A stretch of 6,991 bases of DNA, from NCBI GenBank assembly GCA_019264505.1, contig JAHUZY010000135.1, forward strand, positions 1 through 6,991, written 5' to 3'. Numbering within the stretch: the stretch's first letter is position 1; every line of letters starts with the position of its first letter. Below the pieces are notes generated by a model. It was not told the DNA's origin. It saw nothing but the letters and a program-made list of their open reading frames with translations, and made no database searches. This DNA is from Phenylobacterium sp. GTDB lineage: Bacteria > Pseudomonadota > Alphaproteobacteria > Caulobacterales > Caulobacteraceae. The position numbers and the translations under genes were made by a program. Below, piece after piece: positions 6,280 through 6,991 of the stretch.

Positions 6280-6991
6280 GTGAAGGCCGACGAATACCTT
6301 GAGAGCGTCTTCAAAGAGGCCTTCAAGCGTGAGCTTGAGGTCGACGAAAACGTCGCCCGCACCCTGCCCTTCTTCGCCGCCACGCTCGCGCTGGCCGTGA
6401 CCCTCTATGGCTATGCGACCACCAAGCTTCCGGCGTTCGAACTCGGCGTTCTGAGCCTTCTCCTCCACCTCCTCCTCATCGCAGGCGCGGCCTGTTTGGC
6501 CGGCGTGGTCTACAGCCTCTTCCAGGCCGTCCGGATGCGGGAATACCGAATTCCGCCAAAGGAAACCGAGCAGATCGCCTGGGCGGAAAGCCTGAAGAGC
6601 TTCTATGCCGAGCAGGGGATGAACCCGGCGGCCGCGGACGACAAGGTCGCTTCGGATCTACGCGCCCGCATGCTCGTCGAGTTCGCCGAGGGCGTGGAGC
6701 ACAACCGAGCCGCCAACGCGCCCAAGCTGAAGGCGCGAGCGCAGGGGTTCACCCTCCTGGTCGCCGCGTTAGGCATCGCTTTTCTGATGATCGCGATTAT
6801 ATTCACAACCGACCGCCTTGCACCGGCCGGTCAACCGAGAGAGCCGCATGAGCAACCGCCCCGCCAAAAGCACGACGCCGCCGCCCCCGCGGTCGTCGGC
6901 GCAGCGCCAGCCGCCGCCGCCGCCCAAGCCGCAGGTGCTTCAGGTCGGCGTGAAGTTCCCGGGCGTGCCGGTGGCCAACACGGTCCACAAG
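6280..6991 (+). CDS. Predicted three-helix membrane protein (3' end not reached)
   Basis: About 237 codons are visible. After a charged N-terminus (KADEYLESVFKEAFKRELEV), hydrophobic helices lie at about 29-47 and 55-80. A cytoplasmic-type charged segment follows (about 85-155, with KETEQIAWAESLKSFYAEQG and EFAEGVEHNRAANAPKLKAR), then a third helix at about 157-176. Two N-terminal helices, a soluble helical stretch and a last helix introduced by an N-x3-K-x3-A pattern recall small membrane effectors such as Pycsar TM or SLATT-like proteins, but this is only a topology resemblance. The GTG at 6280 is chosen because GGGAAGG lies 11 nt upstream; the GTG at 6250, right after the preceding TAG, is the alternative. 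The frame has no stop before the window ends and overlaps the proline-rich gene from 6848. Real coding in this frame probably ends at or shortly after about 6900, or the stop lies outside the window. Confidence 0.75.
   Translation, partial: MKADEYLESVFKEAFKRELEVDENVARTLPFFAATLALAVTLYGYATTKLPAFELGVLSLLLHLLLIAGAACLAGVVYSLFQAVRMREYRIPPKETEQIAWAESLKSFYAEQGMNPAAADDKVASDLRARMLVEFAEGVEHNRAANAPKLKARAQGFTLLVAALGIAFLMIAIIFTTDRLAPAGQPREPHEQPPRQKHDAAAPAVVGAAPAAAAAQAAGASGRREVPGRAGGQHGPQ
6838..6843 (+). promoter_or_regulatory. Shine-Dalgarno of the proline-rich gene
   Basis: The purine run AGAGAG (weak Shine-Dalgarno, GAG core) ends 4 nt before the ATG at 6848, inside the membrane-protein frame. It supports a separate start there rather than a fusion. 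Confidence 0.45.
6848..6991 (+). CDS. Proline-rich protein, N-terminal part (3' end outside window)
   Basis: Only the first 48 residues are visible and no family can be named. The protein begins MSNRPAKSTTPPPPRSSAQR, has a second proline run (PPPPP at 22-26), and then enters what looks like the start of a folded region, VLQVGVKFPGVPVANTVHK. Of its 48 codons, 46 end in G or C, which marks this as the real coding frame here. The competing membrane-protein frame loses that bias after about 6930. The two proline runs would be expected to slow ribosomes unless EF-P helps. The gene sits within the open frame of the preceding membrane protein, in the +1 direction, and is probably co-transcribed with it. 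Confidence 0.75.
   Translation, partial: MSNRPAKSTTPPPPRSSAQRQPPPPPKPQVLQVGVKFPGVPVANTVHK

Noticed and set aside
6910..6925. Run of CCG repeats as a possible microsatellite
   Set aside because: It is only four perfect units and encodes a proline run in the proline-rich protein; too short to call a repeat element.

Overview
The window is high-GC DNA with every gene on the + strand, and it reads as one long, tightly packed conjugation operon followed by accessory genes. Codons end mostly in G or C. The VirB/VirD4 proteins, the LPD7-domain protein and the style of the XRE regulator all suggest an alphaproteobacterium, perhaps Caulobacterales (Caulobacter, Brevundimonas, Phenylobacterium). That placement is an inference from overall resemblance, not a database match. 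The replicon is most likely a conjugative plasmid or an integrative conjugative element.

Region 1 (1-3684) is the end of a type IV secretion (T4SS) cluster. It holds the C-terminal part of VirB10, the complete traffic ATPase VirB11, and the complete coupling protein VirD4. These are joined by 4-nt and 35-nt overlaps. VirB10 spans the envelope and senses energy use by the ATPases, VirB11 powers assembly and substrate transfer from the cytoplasmic face, and VirD4 brings the relaxase-DNA substrate to the channel. No relaxase is visible.

Region 2 (3703-5940) starts with an LPD7-domain protein that looks like the accessory C-terminal half of a relaxase or primase without its catalytic part. It overlaps an XRE-type regulator by 1 nt (TGATG), which in turn overlaps a small HEPN-like protein by 11 nt. 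A perfect 6-4-6 inverted repeat, AT-rich against its surroundings, lies inside the 5' end of the regulator gene and is a candidate operator.

Region 3 (5941-6991) holds three genes of uncertain function: an 83-residue protein with a possible C2H2-type zinc site, a predicted three-helix membrane protein, and the start of a proline-rich protein. The proline-rich gene begins inside the still-open frame of the membrane protein. Only the T4SS components and the XRE regulator are recognised with confidence; the roles of the others are tentative. No tRNA, rRNA, CRISPR array, insertion sequence or convincing terminator was seen, and no gene-free stretch exceeds 60 bases.
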